Below are positions 62,148-64,000 of a DNA stretch of 64,000 nucleotides, piece by piece (the first letter of the stretch is position 1; the number at the start of each line of letters is the position of its first letter). The stretch is from NCBI GenBank assembly GCA_021397835.1, contig JAJFZO010000575.1, forward strand, positions 811,001-875,000. Direction: 5' to 3'. Both the position numbers and the translations under genes were made by a program. The notes under the pieces are model-generated. The model was not told where the DNA came from. It saw only the letters and a list, made by a program, of their open reading frames with translations, and did not search any database. Source of the DNA: Moringa oleifera (lineage: Eukaryota > Streptophyta > Magnoliopsida > Brassicales > Moringaceae).

Positions 62148-63716
62148 ATGACTTGGTGCAATGACTGCAGTGATGTTCAGACCATTGAGAGAAGCACAGC
62201 CTCGCCGCCATCCTCCAACAAGACTGTTCTCATTGCTGACAGACACAAAGGTTGTCTGATCAAAACTTGCCCTTCATGCGGCCACCAGATTAAATGCCAC
62301 GAGCAGGTTGTATACCCTTCTTTGGTTTTCATCAATATTATCACACCCTTATCTACGTTCTTTTCTTGTTCTTTGATGATCAGATCATTGGTTTTATTAA
62401 TGAATATTGTGTTGTATCGTAGGCTGGAATTCATGATTTGCCTGGTCTGCCTGCTGGGGTGAAGTTCGATCCAACAGATCAAGAGCTTCTTGAGCATCTG
62501 GAAGGGAAGGTACGGGCTGATGCACGTAAGCTTCATCCTCTGATTGATGAGTTCATACCTACACTTGAAGGAGAGAATGGAATCTGCTACACTCACCCTG
62601 AGAAGTTGCCAGGTGATTTTCCAAGACCCAGCAAGCACTGTTTAATTCCTTTTTCATGGATTATATTTAGAATAAAGCTCATAGTCAGATGCAAAGTTAA
62701 ATGATTGATATCCTATGTTTTGCGATGCCAGGAAAACTAGCTAACCAGAGTTGTTCATTGTGATAGCTTCTCCATTTGCTGTAAAGCAATGACAAAACCC
62801 ACCATGTTAAACTGAGCAGAACAAAGAATACCCATCAAGCTTGAAGGTTCAGATTAATTCCAGGCAGATAGGTTTATATATGTGCCTGTGGCAACAAGAG
62901 ATTGAAAAACTTTCGATAGAATTGATTGAATTAATGGTTAACCCTTCTCTTTCTTTGAAGAAACCTGTTCCAACTAACCTTAGCATGGTGGCATGTACCA
63001 TACAGTATACATAATGGAGAAACCCTCCAACTAACTCACTTACTGACATATGACATTAGAATTCAAGACACACACCAACTAACCTCACGAAACTTGAATT
63101 TTTAAATTTTTGTTTCCATTTGTTAGAGATTTGAGAAGGTTCTGTGCAGCAATGATGTTATCATTCAGTCATTTACTGTGTAGGAGTTAGCAAAGATGGC
63201 CTGGTGCGGCACTTCTTTCATCGGCCTTCGAAGGCGTACACAACGGGAACTAGGAAGAGAAGAAAGGTGCATACAGATTCAGAAGGTGGTGAGACTCGTT
63301 GGCACAAAACAGGCAAGACAAGGCCAGTTTTAGTTGGTGGGAAAGTGAAAGGGTACAAGAAAATACTTGTGCTTTACACCAACTATGGGAAGCAAAAGAA
63401 GCCTGAGAAAACCAATTGGGTTATGCACCAATACCACCTTGGCAATAATGAAGAAGAGAAAGATGGTGAGCTTGTGGTGTCAAAAGTTTTCTACCAAACA
63501 CAACCTAGACAATGTGGTTCAGTCACGAAGGACTCTCTGCCTCCAAAACAAAAGGGACAAAGTGGGCATGAGGTTTCTAATCTTAAAAGCTCCACCATTG
63601 TTGAGTACTATAATCCTTCATACATATCCTTTAATCAAGGTGGACAGAACAGGGCGAGCTCCGCCCAGATACTTCCCCATTTTGCAGTTCATGACGGATC
63701 TTCTTTTATTCCTTGA
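62148..63716 (+). CDS. SND2: SND2/NAC073-type NAC transcription factor
   Basis: There are three exons, 62148-62306, 62423-62612 and 63184-63716, totalling 882 nt (293 residues) with intact frame. The N-terminus before the NAC domain is Cys-rich: CNDC at 4-7 and [13 protein letters not shown] near 41-53, a zinc-ribbon-like arrangement typical of this NAC subgroup. The NAC domain runs from about 58 to 218, with [20 protein letters not shown], then [57 protein letters not shown] and [11 protein letters not shown]. The C-terminal activation region ends DGSSFIP. Arabidopsis SND2 acts downstream of SND1/NST1 and activates secondary-wall cellulose and related genes in fibres. SND3 (NAC010) is a close alternative. 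AATAAA lies at 63841-63846. Confidence 0.93.
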
Positions 63717-64000
63717 AAAGCAAAAAGAAGGAAAACAATGGAAGCTGGCAAAGAAGAAGAAGACGAAGGATATATACATAGCTACTTAGCATGGAAAGAT
63801 AGCTACATATATGATGGTTCCAATGATTCTGCATTGGGTAAATAAATTAATATATTGATATATTCTTAGGAAAGCCAAAAAGGGGCGAGGAATAAGGACG
63901 ATTTCTTTAGTAGGGATATTATCAGAGCCTGATTCTTCAAGTTGGCAACTGAAGCTTTGGGTATGTTTTAACACTTTTTTTTTTTCTATGGTTCCCTTTT
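63717..64000. other. 3' flank of the NAC gene
   Basis: It contains the presumed 3' untranslated region with AATAAA at 63841-63846. Nothing else is recognised before the window ends. Confidence 0.6.

Overview
This is nuclear DNA from a core eudicot plant. Genes have many short exons with GT-AG introns, the long spacers are very AT-rich, and every recognisable product belongs to a plant family. The species cannot be fixed from the sequence. I resolve ten protein-coding genes, one of them cut by the left edge, and assign exon boundaries by splice sites and reading frame.

Layout, left to right. 1-3777 (minus): 5' part of DCAF13/SOF1, a WD40 ribosome-biogenesis factor, with a LINE 3' fragment beyond its last visible exon. 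5031-13887 (minus): complete 24-exon RPN1 proteasome subunit. 15392-16381 (minus): single-exon E6-like, Asn/Gly/Tyr-repeat secreted protein. 22292-24881 (minus): six-exon GOLDEN2-LIKE (GLK) transcription factor. 31114-31627 (plus): two-exon, 73-residue TAXIMIN peptide gene. 32864-35616 (plus): three-exon class B DnaJ/HSP40. 36650-51119 (minus): 18-exon RINGLET (RLT) homeobox-DDT protein, carrying two single-base frameshifts. 53117-53758 (minus): single-exon DMP (DUF679) membrane protein. 56627-59975 (plus): two-exon HAESA/HSL1-type LRR receptor kinase. 62148-63716 (plus): three-exon SND2/NAC073-type NAC factor. The AT-rich spacers at about 16.6-22.2 kb and 25.3-31.0 kb hold no gene I can support.

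The genes do not form an operon or pathway. What links them is gene order. From memory of Arabidopsis loci, the same families lie in up to four separate Arabidopsis segments (At4g28450-28500, At2g20560-20580, At5g44180-44190, At1g28400-28470). The window therefore looks like one unfractionated copy of an ancestral block whose duplicates were thinned differently in Arabidopsis.

I found no clearly undescribed system. The points most worth checking are the two frameshifts in RLT (other genes are intact), the syntenic block, a 30-bp minisatellite near 54.4 kb, a 31-base poly-C tract inside an RLT intron, a pair of related MITE-like elements, and several GC-richer noncoding islands in otherwise AT-rich spacers.
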